From: Actinomycetota bacterium
GTDB taxonomy: Bacteria > Actinomycetota > Actinomycetes > Streptosporangiales > Streptosporangiaceae
DNA length: 52,234 nucleotides
Assembly: GCA_027313705.1 (NCBI GenBank)
Contig: DAHVDE010000079.1
Location: 1-52,234, forward strand
Direction of reading: 5' to 3'
Positions 1 through 12,951 of this stretch are shown piece by piece. The notes under the pieces were generated by a model. The model worked only from the letters and a program-made list of their open reading frames with translations, searched no databases and was not told where the DNA came from. A program made the translations under genes and the position numbers. Every line of letters starts with the position of its first letter. Position 1 is the stretch's first letter.

Positions 1-1723
<1,723 letters not shown>

Positions 1724-1768
1724 TTCTTCAGTCTGCCAGCAGGCACCGGCGGCTGACGCCCGCCTCGC

Positions 1769-3301
<1,533 letters not shown>

Positions 3302-3357
3302 TTAGTAAGTGCCTGGCGTGCGGCCTGCCGCCCGTCCCGATTGCGAGGAGCCGCGCC

Positions 3358-4212
3358 ATGATCGAGGACGTGCTCGGCTTCTTGCGCTGCCCGCAATGCG
3401 CCGAAGACGGCAGGCTATTCCGTTCTGACGGTGCGTTGCGCTGCCTAGCCGGCCACTCCTTCGACATCGCCAGGGCCGGCTACGTGAGCCTGCTGCCGTC
3501 CGGCGCAGCCAAGAACACCGGCGACACGAGCACGATGGTCGCTGCCCGTCAGTTCTTCCTGCGCGCCGGGCACTTTGCCGGCCTCGCGGCAGCGCTGGCC
3601 GATGCCGCGACCACCGCCGCCTGGCCGCCAGCCGAAGTTCCCGGCTGCGTCGTCGACCTTGGCGCGGGCACGGGTTATTACCTGGCCGCCGTACTTGACC
3701 GGCTGCCTTCGCGAGCGGGGCTTGCGCTTGACATCTCCAAGAACGCCTTGCGCGTCGCCGCCCGCGCCCATCCGCGGGCCGTTGCCATCGGAGCGGATGC
3801 CTGGCGCCCTCTGCCAGTCAGGGACGCGGCGGCCGATCTCGTGCTCAACGTCTTCGCGCCTCGGGCCGGTGCGCAGGCACACCGGATCCTGCGGCGCATG
3901 GGGCGGCTCATCGTCGTGACCCCGGCGCCGGCGCACCTAGGTGAGCTTGCCGGACCACTGGGCCTGCTCAGCGTAGACGCCAGAAAAGAAGAAAGGCTGG
4001 CAAGCAAGCTCGCACCCTACTTCTCGCGAACCTCAGGGATTGACTACTCAGCCACCCTGTCTCTCGGCCGCGAGTCACTGGCCGCCCTGGCCGGCATGGG
4101 CCCGAGCTTCTGGCATACCGACCAGGAAAGGCTCACATCCGCGATCGGCAAGCTCCCTGAGCCGTTTTCCGTCACCATAGCCGCACGAATAGGTATTTAC
4201 CGGAAACGCTAG
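3358..4212 (+). CDS. RlmA-like 23S rRNA (guanine-N1)-methyltransferase
   Basis: Putative SAM-dependent rRNA methyltransferase of the RlmA/TlrB family, which methylate guanine in 23S rRNA hairpin 35. From the ATG at 3358 (284 residues) it starts with a zinc-ribbon: CPQC at 11-14, then Cys29 and His33. A Rossmann SAM motif VVDLGAGTGYY follows around 98-108. The open frame continues upstream to 3271, but a GAGGAG ribosome site just before 3358 and the normal family N-terminus favour the later start. It is divergent from guaB. Whether it targets G745 or G748, and so affects macrolide or tylosin response, cannot be read from the sequence. Confidence 0.85.
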   Translation: MIEDVLGFLRCPQCAEDGRLFRSDGALRCLAGHSFDIARAGYVSLLPSGAAKNTGDTSTMVAARQFFLRAGHFAGLAAALADAATTAAWPPAEVPGCVVDLGAGTGYYLAAVLDRLPSRAGLALDISKNALRVAARAHPRAVAIGADAWRPLPVRDAAADLVLNVFAPRAGAQAHRILRRMGRLIVVTPAPAHLGELAGPLGLLSVDARKEERLASKLAPYFSRTSGIDYSATLSLGRESLAALAGMGPSFWHTDQERLTSAIGKLPEPFSVTIAARIGIYRKR

Positions 4213-4265
4213 GGCCATGACCTAGCAAAAACACGCTGTCACCGGCCGCGGGTAGTGTCCGTGAA

Positions 4266-4691
4266 ATGGAGCAGAGAGTGAGCGTAGTCACGCTCGGAGT
4301 CAGGGATCTTGACCGAGCAAATCGGTTTTACCACGCACTGGGCTGGAAGCCCGCGGAAGGTGACGACGAAGAAGTCATCTTCTTCCAGGCCGGAGGAATG
4401 GTCGTGGCGCTTTGGGACCGGGCCATGCTGGCGGAAGACAGCGTGGTCACCGACAGCGGCGGCTGGGGAGGCGTCACGCTCGCGCACAACGTCCGTTCTC
4501 CGGCCGAGGTCGACGCGGTCATCGAGGAAGCCAGGAAGGCGGGCGCGACGATCGGCAGGGAGCCGACCGGCACCTTCTGGGGCGGGTACTCCGGGGTTTT
4601 CATCGACCCGGACGGGCATCCCTGGGAGATCGCGCACAATCCGGGCTGGCCGCTGCTTGCCGACGGCAGCGTGAGCTTGGTCAGGCATTAG
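4266..4691 (+). CDS. VOC (glyoxalase/bleomycin-resistance fold) family protein
   Basis: A 141-residue vicinal-oxygen-chelate protein. The two beta-alpha-beta-beta-beta modules are visible: VVTLGVRDLDRANRFYHALGW at the start and GVFIDPDGHPWEIAHNPGW at the end. The C-terminal FIDPDGxPWEI signature, with Glu as a likely metal ligand, is typical. The substrate is unknown; members include glyoxalases, dioxygenases and binding proteins. It follows the RlmA-like gene by 53 bases in the same direction and ends in a strong inverted repeat shared with the convergent groEL. Confidence 0.85.
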   Translation: MEQRVSVVTLGVRDLDRANRFYHALGWKPAEGDDEEVIFFQAGGMVVALWDRAMLAEDSVVTDSGGWGGVTLAHNVRSPAEVDAVIEEARKAGATIGREPTGTFWGGYSGVFIDPDGHPWEIAHNPGWPLLADGSVSLVRH

Positions 4692-4700
4692 AGCCGGCGG

Positions 4701-4747
4701 CATCTTCTGGGCTGGGACTCAGCACGCGCGTCCCAGCCCAGAAGATG
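4701..4747. terminator. Bidirectional terminator hairpin between the VOC gene and groEL
   Basis: A perfect 18-base inverted repeat: the arm at 4701-4718 (CATCTTCTGGGCTGGGAC) pairs with 4730-4747 across an 11-base loop. It lies between the VOC stop (4691, plus strand) and the groEL stop (4782, minus strand), so it can end transcription from both sides. No U-tract follows, as is common for actinobacterial terminators. Confidence 0.85.
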
Positions 4748-4781
4748 AGCCCGCAAGACCAGCCCGCAAGAGCAGGCGCGT

Positions 4782-6425
<1,644 letters not shown>

Positions 6426-6463
6426 CTAGCTTTGATGATGGTTAATGCGTTACTGGCTGGTCA

Positions 6464-6538
6464 TGACGCCGCCCCGCCGGCCCCTTCCGGCATGTACGTC
6501 ATGTCGTCGGAAAACAGGAGCCAGGCGGGGCGGCGTCA
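6464..6538 (-). promoter_or_regulatory. Long-arm hairpin between groES and groEL
   Basis: In the 143-base groES-groEL spacer, the 15-base arm TGACGCCGCCCCGCC at 6464-6478 is perfectly complementary to 6524-6538, with a 45-base loop that itself contains CCGG repeats. It could act as a partial terminator, an RNA-processing site or a stabiliser separating groES and groEL expression. The function is inferred from structure and position only. Confidence 0.6.
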
Positions 6539-6553
6539 GCGAAACGAACTCGC

Positions 6554-6865
6554 TTACTTCTCGATGACCGCGAGAACGTCACGGGCGGAGAGGACCAGGT
6601 ACTCCTCGCCCGCGTACTTCACTTCCGTTCCGCCGTACTTGCTGTAAAGCACGACATCGCCAACTTTGACGTCCATCGGAACGCGCTTGCTGCCAGCGTC
6701 GTCGAACCGGCCTGGTCCAACGGCGATGACCTCGCCCTCCTGCGGCTTTTCCTTGGCGGTGTCCGGGATAACCAGCCCGGACGCAGTGGTCTGCTCGGCG
6801 TCGAGCGGACGCACAACGATCCGGTCTTCAAGCGGCTTGATAACAACCTTGGTGGCGGTCGTCAC
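6554..6865 (-). CDS. groES: Co-chaperonin GroES
   Basis: The 10-kDa co-chaperonin, 103 residues, which caps the GroEL folding chamber. It has the family N-terminus ([25 protein letters not shown], mobile loop near residues 20-32) and the internal [16 protein letters not shown] motif. The start is GTG at 6865, preceded by GGGGGAGG seven bases upstream. It is the first gene of the groES-groEL1 operon, about 120 bases downstream of the CIRCE operator. Confidence 0.97.
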   Translation of the reverse strand: MTTATKVVIKPLEDRIVVRPLDAEQTTASGLVIPDTAKEKPQEGEVIAVGPGRFDDAGSKRVPMDVKVGDVVLYSKYGGTEVKYAGEEYLVLSARDVLAVIEK

Positions 6866-6877
6866 GATCTGACCTCC

Positions 6878-6935
6878 CCCTTACGTAAGGGCTAGCTTGG
6901 TTTCCTAGCTTTGGCTACTAGCTTTGGTTACTAGA
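6878..6935 (-). promoter_or_regulatory. groES 5' leader: palindrome plus 13-base tandem repeat
   Basis: Upstream of the groES ribosome site is a perfect 14-base palindrome, CCCTTACGTAAGGG (6878-6891). It is followed by an approximate 13-base tandem repeat on the plus strand, TAGCTTTGGCTAC then TAGCTTTGGTTAC then TAG, near 6906-6934. The function is unknown; the palindrome could be a leader hairpin or operator. This stretch is AT-richer than its surroundings. Confidence 0.5.
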
Positions 6936-6985
6936 GAGGCGACCATGGGGCCTGCCGTCGCGGGTGCCAGACCAACCTCGTCGCG

Positions 6986-7012
6986 TTAGCACTCTACACC
7001 ATCGAGTGCCAG
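6986..7012 (-). promoter_or_regulatory. CIRCE operator (HrcA-binding inverted repeat) of groES-groEL
   Basis: Read on the minus strand, the site is CTGGCACTC, nine bases, then GAGTGCTAA. This matches the CIRCE consensus TTAGCACTC-N9-GAGTGCTAA, with three mismatches all in the outer part of one arm. It lies about 120 bases upstream of the groES start, the normal place for HrcA repression released by heat shock. The same spacer also serves the divergent methyltransferase gene. Confidence 0.93.
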
Positions 7013-7064
7013 CTCTGCATCCTGCCCCCGCAGAAACTGTACTGGCACGGGGGACGGCCCCCGG

Positions 7065-7949
7065 ATGCTGGCTGCGGCTAATGTGCGTCGCATGGATGAC
7101 GCGAACCAGACTACCGGGCAGCATTCCGCTGACGAGGTCGTGGCGGCCGGCCAATTCGCGCTGCGCGCCAGGTCTTTCGGTGCGGCGGCGAGCGAGTACG
7201 CGCGGCACCGGCCCGACTACGCCCTCGGCGCCATCACGTGGGTGCTCGCCCCTGTCGTGGAGCGGACTGCCGCTGACCAGGTTATCGATGTGCTTGACGT
7301 CGGCGCCGGCACAGGCAAGCTGACCGCCCAGCTTGCCTGGCTGCACCTGCCAAGCGGCCTGCCGGTCGTGATCGCGGTCGAGCCTGACCCTGACATGCTG
7401 GCCGAACTGCGCCGTCAACTGCCCGCCGTGACCGCCCTGCCTGGCCGGGCCGAGGAGATACCGCTGCCTGATGCCTCGGTCGACGCGGTGTTCGCCGGGC
7501 AGGCCGCACACTGGTTCGACCTTGACCGCGCGATCCCCGAGATGGCGCGGGTACTGCGGCCAGGCGGGGTGCTCGGCGGCCTGTGGAATGCCGACGACAA
7601 CCGCGTGACCTGGGTAGCCGGGCTGCACGAGGCCAGCGGGCGGCGCACCGTCGTGCCCATCGGCGGCAACGGCCGAGACGACGAAGGTATGACCGGCTGG
7701 CTCAACCGGGCCGGCCATGGCCTGTTCATGCCAGCCGAGGACGCGGAGTTCCCGCACAGCCAGACCAGGACGGCCGACTCCCTGGTGGCGACGCTCGCTA
7801 CCCACTCGGCCTTCCTGATCATGCCTCCCGCCGAGCGCGCGGCCCTGCTCGGCACCGTGCGCGATTACCTGGCGAGCACGCCTGAGACCGCCGACGGCGA
7901 GTTTCAGCTGCCCATGACCACCATTGCCATCAGGTCGATCCGCCTTTAA
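7065..7949 (+). CDS. Class I SAM-dependent methyltransferase
   Basis: A 294-residue small-molecule-type methyltransferase with a Rossmann fold. Motif I is VLDVGAGTGKLTAQL (about 85-99), motif II ends in VEPDPDML, and the typical LPDASVDAVFAGQAAHWFD and MARVLRPGGVLGGLWN segments follow. The target cannot be predicted. The ATG at 7065 is preceded by GGGGGA, but that site sits in a small hairpin (7048-7063), and an in-frame ATG at 7092 is a possible alternative. It is divergent from groES across the CIRCE site and convergent with tsaD; the two stops are only six bases apart. Confidence 0.88.
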   Translation: MLAAANVRRMDDANQTTGQHSADEVVAAGQFALRARSFGAAASEYARHRPDYALGAITWVLAPVVERTAADQVIDVLDVGAGTGKLTAQLAWLHLPSGLPVVIAVEPDPDMLAELRRQLPAVTALPGRAEEIPLPDASVDAVFAGQAAHWFDLDRAIPEMARVLRPGGVLGGLWNADDNRVTWVAGLHEASGRRTVVPIGGNGRDDEGMTGWLNRAGHGLFMPAEDAEFPHSQTRTADSLVATLATHSAFLIMPPAERAALLGTVRDYLASTPETADGEFQLPMTTIAIRSIRL

Positions 7950-7955
7950 GTTCGT

Positions 7956-8996
7956 TCAGGCCGCCAGTACTTCAGTCACCGGCAGCCCCGAGTCGGCGGC
8001 GAACCCAATCGGCGAGGGCGGAACGCCCGCTGCGAGCAGGTCTGATCCGAGCGTCGCGACCATGGCACCGTTGTCGGTGCAAAGTCCCGGTCTTGGCACC
8101 CGCAGCCTGATGCCAGCGGCTTCGCAGCGGCGGGCGGCCAGGTCCCTGAGCCTGGAGTTGGCGCCAACGCCGCCGCTGATCACCAGGTGATCGACGCCAC
8201 TGGCCAGGCATGCGTCGACCGCCTTCCTGGTCAGCACGTCGGCCACGGCCTCCTGGAACGACGCCGCGACGTCGGCGACCGGCACCGCGAGCCCGGCGGC
8301 CTCCCGCGCCTCGACCCACCTGGCCACGGCGGTCTTCAGCCCGGAGAAAGAGAAGTCCGCCGTTCCGTCGGCGTACTTCGAGCGCGGGAACCTGATCGCC
8401 TGAGCGTTGCCTTCCCTGGCGGCGGCGTCGATGGGCGGTCCGCCAGGGAACGGCAGCCCGAGCAGCCTGGCCACCTTGTCGTAGGCTTCGCCGGCGGCGT
8501 CGTCGATGGTCGATCCGAGCTGGGTCAGGTCACCGGTCAGATCACGGACAAGCAGCAGCGAGGAATGACCGCCAGAAACCAGCAGCGCCACGGCAGGCGC
8601 TGGCAGCGGCCCGTGCTCAAGCTGATCGACGGCGACGTGCGCGGCCAGGTGATTGACGCCGTAAAGCGGCTTGCCCAGGGCAAGCGCGTAAGCCTTGGCG
8701 GCGCATACCCCGACAAGCAGTGCCCCGGCCAGGCCAGGGCCAGCGGTGACCGCGATCGCGTCGACCTGGCGAAGCGTAACGCCGGCCATGGCGAGCGCGC
8801 GGTCCACGGCCGGCACCATTGCCTCGAGATGCGCTCGGCTGGCTACCTCGGGCACCACCCCGCCGAACCGCGCATGCTCGGCGACGCTTGACGCGACCGC
8901 GTCGGCCAGCAGTTCGTGTCCGCGTACCAGGCCTGCACCGGTCTCGTCGCACGAGGACTCGATGCCGAGCACCAGGCCGCTGCCTGGCCGGCTCAC
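7956..8996 (-). CDS. tsaD: tRNA N6-threonylcarbamoyladenosine transferase TsaD
   Basis: Transfers the threonylcarbamoyl group to A37 of ANN-decoding tRNAs (t6A), together with TsaB and TsaE. The protein has 346 residues. It starts with the ASKHA phosphate motif [14 protein letters not shown] and carries the metal-binding pair His116 and His120 in NHLAAHV. The family stretches [14 protein letters not shown] and [12 protein letters not shown] are intact. The GTG start at 8996 overlaps the rimI stop by four bases (GTGA), indicating translational coupling within tsaB-rimI-tsaD. Confidence 0.97.
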   Translation of the reverse strand: MSRPGSGLVLGIESSCDETGAGLVRGHELLADAVASSVAEHARFGGVVPEVASRAHLEAMVPAVDRALAMAGVTLRQVDAIAVTAGPGLAGALLVGVCAAKAYALALGKPLYGVNHLAAHVAVDQLEHGPLPAPAVALLVSGGHSSLLLVRDLTGDLTQLGSTIDDAAGEAYDKVARLLGLPFPGGPPIDAAAREGNAQAIRFPRSKYADGTADFSFSGLKTAVARWVEAREAAGLAVPVADVAASFQEAVADVLTRKAVDACLASGVDHLVISGGVGANSRLRDLAARRCEAAGIRLRVPRPGLCTDNGAMVATLGSDLLAAGVPPSPIGFAADSGLPVTEVLAA

Positions 8997-9463
8997 GACC
9001 GCCTGCCAGGCTTGCTCAGGATCAGGCGCATGACCAGGGCGTCGGCACCCGATGGCTGGTAATAGCCGCGCCTGATGCCGATCTTGGTGAAGCCGTAACG
9101 GCGGTAAAGGTCCTGCGCCCTGGCGTTGTCGGTGCGAACCTCAAGGAAAACCTCTGTGCAGCCACGCCTTCCCGCCTCGGCGATCAGGGCTTCAAGCAAG
9201 GTAGAGCCGATGCCCTGGCCCCAGTGCGCGGCCGCAACGGCGACGGTCACCACGTCGGCCTGGCCGCCTGCGCCGAGCAGGCCTGCGTAACCCACGATCT
9301 CGCCGTCGTCGTAAGCGACCAGGTAGTGCCTGCTGGCTGGCTGCTGCTCGAGTTCGCTGCGCAGCATCTCATTCGTCCACGCCTCTTCGCCGAAGACTGA
9401 GCGCTCAAGCTCGACGACTTCGGCGAGGTCAGCGGGCGTCATCTGGCGCAACGTCACGCTCAT
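8993..9463 (-). CDS. rimI: GNAT N-acetyltransferase RimI
   Basis: A 156-residue GNAT-fold acetyltransferase, the RimI-type enzyme that acetylates the N-terminal alanine of ribosomal protein S18; some homologues have wider N-terminal targets. The acetyl-CoA-binding loop lies in [19 protein letters not shown], and the C-terminal [18 protein letters not shown] motif is typical of RimI. The ATG at 9463 overlaps the tsaB stop by four bases and its own stop overlaps tsaD, so the three genes are coupled. Confidence 0.92.
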   Translation of the reverse strand: MSVTLRQMTPADLAEVVELERSVFGEEAWTNEMLRSELEQQPASRHYLVAYDDGEIVGYAGLLGAGGQADVVTVAVAAAHWGQGIGSTLLEALIAEAGRRGCTEVFLEVRTDNARAQDLYRRYGFTKIGIRRGYYQPSGADALVMRLILSKPGRRS

Positions 9464-10161
9464 CTGGTTATCACCCGCTCCGCGGCGGCGGCCGGCGTGA
9501 CCCGCTTGGGCCTTCCCGGCTCCCTGGCATCCGGCCGGCGCAGGTAGAGGGGCTCAGGCGGGCCAGGGTCGAGGCCAGCGGCGATCCGGCCCGCGACCAT
9601 CGAAGCGAGCACGGCCGCGTCGGGATACCTGGGCTCGATCAGCGTGACCTCGCCTTGAGGCCCATGAAGACCACCGGTCCCGCCGTAGAGCGCCGCGCCT
9701 TCTCCGGCCATCGGGTATCCGGCCGGCAGGTCCGCAGGCAGGCTCACGGCGGGTCCTGACAGGCGCTCGCCTGACATCGAATACCGTGCCCAGTAGACCT
9801 CCCTGCGCCTCGCGTCCGTCGCGACGATGAACTCGCCCGCCACCCCCTTGCACGCCTGGACGGCGATCACGTCGAGGGTGCAGACGCCGTCGACGCGCAG
9901 GCCAAGTGCGCTGCCGAGTACCTGGGCGGTCACGACGCCTGCCCGCAAACCGGTGTACGGGCCAGGTCCTGCCCCGACGCCGATGGCGGTCAGGTCGCCG
10001 ACCGCAGCGCCGCCGCGGGCAAGCACCTTCGTGATCGCGCTGGCAAGCAGTTCGCCGTGCCTGCGGGAGTCGACCACCGACTCGGCCGCGATCGCGCGAG
10101 TGCCGTCATGCAGTGCGACGGTCACCGCGGGCGTCGCGGTGTCGAAGGCGAGGATTAGCAC
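9460..10161 (-). CDS. tsaB: tRNA threonylcarbamoyladenosine biosynthesis protein TsaB
   Basis: Non-catalytic partner that dimerises with TsaD for t6A synthesis. It has 233 residues with an ASKHA fold: LILAFDTATPAVTVAL at the N-terminus and the diagnostic GVGAGPGPYTGLRAGVVTAQ near residues 66-85. The start is GTG at 10161; no clear ribosome site precedes it, so a leaderless or weak start is possible. It is first in the coupled tsaB-rimI-tsaD set. Confidence 0.94.
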   Translation of the reverse strand: MLILAFDTATPAVTVALHDGTRAIAAESVVDSRRHGELLASAITKVLARGGAAVGDLTAIGVGAGPGPYTGLRAGVVTAQVLGSALGLRVDGVCTLDVIAVQACKGVAGEFIVATDARRREVYWARYSMSGERLSGPAVSLPADLPAGYPMAGEGAALYGGTGGLHGPQGEVTLIEPRYPDAAVLASMVAGRIAAGLDPGPPEPLYLRRPDAREPGRPKRVTPAAAAERVITR

Positions 10162-10227
10162 GATGTATCAGCCTAGCCACCTGCCGCGAGTCTCCAGGAC
10201 AGTTGCGCGACATGGATCCCTGACGGC

Positions 10228-11220
10228 TCAGCTGACCGCAGGCTGTGCCTTCACCACGGTGAGGGCTGACCGCGCGGCGGCAACGGCCTCCGCGAGCAGG
10301 CCGCTCATCGAGACCGGGCCGTAACCGCCGCTGGCCGTGGCCCACAGGCTGGTGGTAATCAGCACGTTGTGCCACCTGACCACGACAGTGGCACGGTCTT
10401 GCACCGGCCCGACGTGGTAGACCTGCGCGGCGCTCAGCGCTTCATTGCCCAAGGCGATCGAGACAACCTTGGCGGGCGGCTCAGGCGTGTGCTTCGGCGG
10501 CTGAATGAGCACCTGCCTCGTCTGAGCGAACGTGTAGGCCGCGTAACTGGTCGCGCTGCCGTTACCAGGAGCGATCAGGCTCGGGGTGTAGGCGGCGACG
10601 GTGATGTCAAGCACCCGGAAAGTCGGCTTGGCGTCGAACTGATACGTGCACTCGCTCTTGCCGCCGCCGCTTGAAGACTGGAAGCCTTTCGAAGGGTTAC
10701 CGCCGAGGTACTGACGAAGCGCTGGCCCGGAGACTACCTTGCACGCGTTAGGCACCTGGCTGTACTCACCCTGCTCCAGCGCCGTGACATAACGCTGCGG
10801 CGGCGGGCTTGGCCTGCTCACGTAATAGCCGGCTCCGGCCAGGATGATCACGACCACCGCCGTGACTCCCCAGGTCACCAGTCTTCGCTTGGATCGCCTG
10901 CGGCGAGTCTCCGCCGCGCGGCTGCGCCGCTTGGGCGGCACCGCAGGTGCTTGCCTGTCCTGATCGGGCTCCCCGGAGAATTCTGGCGTGGCGGAAGAGG
11001 CTTGCCCGTGCGGTTCGGCGACTCTGGCGCGGCGGGCCGGCCTGATCGGGTCAATGCCTACCGGGCCAGCCCAGGGCGGCACGGCCTCGTCATCCTGGCC
11101 GAAGTCAGGCTCGAAGGCGTCGAGCGACTGCCAGTCGCTATTCCTCGGCTGATTCTGCGACCTCGGCTTGACCCGGCCAGGGTAATCAGGCTGGCGTGGC
11201 GGGTAACCCTGCTCAGTCAC
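10228..11220 (-). CDS. Membrane-anchored protein of unknown function
   Basis: I do not recognise a family. The 330-residue product has a Pro/Arg-rich, probably disordered cytoplasmic N-terminus (about 1-110) ending in a basic cluster (RRRRSKRR). One transmembrane segment follows (VTWGVTAVVVIILAGAGYYV). The remaining ~190-residue outer domain contains two cysteines (in NACKVV and SECTYQF) that could form a disulfide. The start is GTG at 11220, with AGGAGG six bases upstream (11225-11230), in preference to the longer open frame. It sits between tsaE and tsaB, breaking the usual tsaE-tsaB adjacency. Confidence 0.75.
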   Translation of the reverse strand: MTEQGYPPRQPDYPGRVKPRSQNQPRNSDWQSLDAFEPDFGQDDEAVPPWAGPVGIDPIRPARRARVAEPHGQASSATPEFSGEPDQDRQAPAVPPKRRSRAAETRRRRSKRRLVTWGVTAVVVIILAGAGYYVSRPSPPPQRYVTALEQGEYSQVPNACKVVSGPALRQYLGGNPSKGFQSSSGGGKSECTYQFDAKPTFRVLDITVAAYTPSLIAPGNGSATSYAAYTFAQTRQVLIQPPKHTPEPPAKVVSIALGNEALSAAQVYHVGPVQDRATVVVRWHNVLITTSLWATASGGYGPVSMSGLLAEAVAAARSALTVVKAQPAVS

Positions 11221-11363
11221 TGCGCCTCCTGCCAGGCGTCCGGCGCGCATCACCGGGGCGAGCTTGCTGAATACCGCAGTTTAGTCTCGCCAGCCAAGGC
11301 CATGAGTAACAGATCAGAACAATTGGGCGCGGATTCGCTTTCCGTCAAGCGCGCGACCGCACG

Positions 11364-11891
11364 CTAGCGCGGCGACCGCCCGATTAGCCGGCCAAGTTCC
11401 CCGGTCATGGCCGGCCAGCGACCGCCATATCCAGCGAAGGTCACCAATCTTGGCTCGTCATCTCGGCCGGCTTCCCGTGCCGCTGGCCAGGGCACGGTGA
11501 TCGTGACGCGCAGGTAGCCCGCAGCGAGAGGCTCGACGAGGCCCTCGCCCCACTCGACCACGGTCACGCAGCGATCAGCGTCGGTATCCAGGTCGAGATC
11601 GTCCACCTCAAGCCGGCTGCCGATGCGGTACGCGTCGGCGTGCACCAGATCGGGCCCGCCGACCAAGGACGGGTGCACCCGCGCGATCACGAACGTCGGG
11701 GAGGTCACGGGACCTCGGACTCCAAGCCCGGCGCCGATCCCCTGGACCAGAGTGGTCTTCCCCGCCCCGAGCGGCCCGGAAAGCACCACGAGGTCGCCCG
11801 CCCTGAGCAACGTCGCCAGCCTGGTCCCGAGGTCACGCATCTGCGTCGGCCCGAGAACGCTTGCCTGTACCTGGCCGGCCGGCTCAGCCAT
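11364..11891 (-). CDS. tsaE: tRNA threonylcarbamoyladenosine biosynthesis ATPase TsaE
   Basis: P-loop ATPase that drives turnover of the TsaB-TsaD complex in t6A synthesis. It has 175 residues. The Walker A motif GPLGAGKTT lies at 39-47, and the family stretches VTSPTFVIARVH and VTVVEWGEGL are present. The ATG at 11891 overlaps the end of the alpha/beta hydrolase gene by eight bases, so translation is probably coupled in an alr-hydrolase-tsaE operon. Confidence 0.95.
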   Translation of the reverse strand: MAEPAGQVQASVLGPTQMRDLGTRLATLLRAGDLVVLSGPLGAGKTTLVQGIGAGLGVRGPVTSPTFVIARVHPSLVGGPDLVHADAYRIGSRLEVDDLDLDTDADRCVTVVEWGEGLVEPLAAGYLRVTITVPWPAAREAGRDDEPRLVTFAGYGGRWPAMTGELGRLIGRSPR

Positions 11892-12951
11892 CGCGAAAGT
11901 GCTTGGTCAGCGCCCTGGCGACCAGGCCTGCCACCGCCGCGTTGACTTCAGCTGGGCGCTCGAGTATCACCACGTGCCCGGCACCGCGGACCTTGATCAG
12001 TTCGGCGTCCTTGATCGAGGCGGCGATCTCCTCTGACATTGCGGGGTCGACGATGCGATCCTTGTCGCCGACAAGCACGAGGACGGGAATGCCGCCGAGA
12101 ACCTTAAGCGCGTGTCGCTTTTCGTGGCCGATCAGGGCTTCGTAGAAATCGGCGATGACGTCAATGGGAGTCGACCGTATGACGCGCTCGAGAAAGTCGA
12201 CGACCGTAGGGCTCACCCTGGGGTCACCGAAGGCCAGGTGCCTGGTGCCAAGGAACGAGATGTCACTGGCCGAGTGCCTGCTTCGCTCGAGAACCTCGGC
12301 CAGACGGCCCTTCGCCCCTGTCATCATCGATGGCACCGCCATTCGCACGGCAGGCCGAAGCACCGCGGGCAGCCAGGGAAGCGGGTCTACCAGCCCGGCC
12401 GCCGTGGCGATCAGCACCGCGCCGATGATCTTGGTACCGAACATTTCCGGCTGCTGATCAGCGAGGGCCATGATGGTCATGCCGCCCATCGAATGACCAA
12501 CTAGCACAACGGGCTGGTCCTCAGGCGCCACGGCATCTATCACCGCGTGCAGGTCAGCGCCAAGCTGATCGATGCTGACAAGTTCAGGGTCACTGCGACC
12601 GGACCTGCCATGGCTGCGCTGGTCATAAAACACGCACCGGTAACGCTCCGCCAGGCCAGCGCACTGGTAATACCAGACATCGGAGTTGAGCGCGTAACCG
12701 TGGCTGAAGACGAGCGTGACCGGGGCGTTGACTGGCCCGGCGACCTGCACGTGCAGCGGCAGGCCGTCATCGGCCAGTACCGCGAACTCCGTGCCGAGTT
12801 GACTGCCGAACGCCTCATCGGCTGCCGGGTCTGGTCCGAGCCTGATCCTGCCTACCGCGACCTTTTCCGCGATGACCACGGCGCCCGCCCCGGCCGCGAC
12901 CGCACCTGCTGCGAGACCGGTCACGCCATAAAGGCGCCGCCAGTTGACCAT
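11884..12951 (-). CDS. Alpha/beta-fold hydrolase with N-terminal hydrophobic segment
   Basis: A 355-residue alpha/beta hydrolase. Visible are the oxyanion strand VTLVFSHGYALNSDVW, the nucleophile elbow GHSMGG, an acid in LVGDKDRIV and the catalytic histidine in GAGHVVILERP. An N-terminal hydrophobic stretch (LYGVTGLAAGAVAAGAGAVVIA) suggests membrane association or export. The substrate is unknown. The ATG at 12951, with GGAGG upstream, overlaps the alr stop by one base (TGATG). This alr-hydrolase-tsaE order is common in actinomycetes. Confidence 0.9.
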   Translation of the reverse strand: MVNWRRLYGVTGLAAGAVAAGAGAVVIAEKVAVGRIRLGPDPAADEAFGSQLGTEFAVLADDGLPLHVQVAGPVNAPVTLVFSHGYALNSDVWYYQCAGLAERYRCVFYDQRSHGRSGRSDPELVSIDQLGADLHAVIDAVAPEDQPVVLVGHSMGGMTIMALADQQPEMFGTKIIGAVLIATAAGLVDPLPWLPAVLRPAVRMAVPSMMTGAKGRLAEVLERSRHSASDISFLGTRHLAFGDPRVSPTVVDFLERVIRSTPIDVIADFYEALIGHEKRHALKVLGGIPVLVLVGDKDRIVDPAMSEEIAASIKDAELIKVRGAGHVVILERPAEVNAAVAGLVARALTKHFRDG

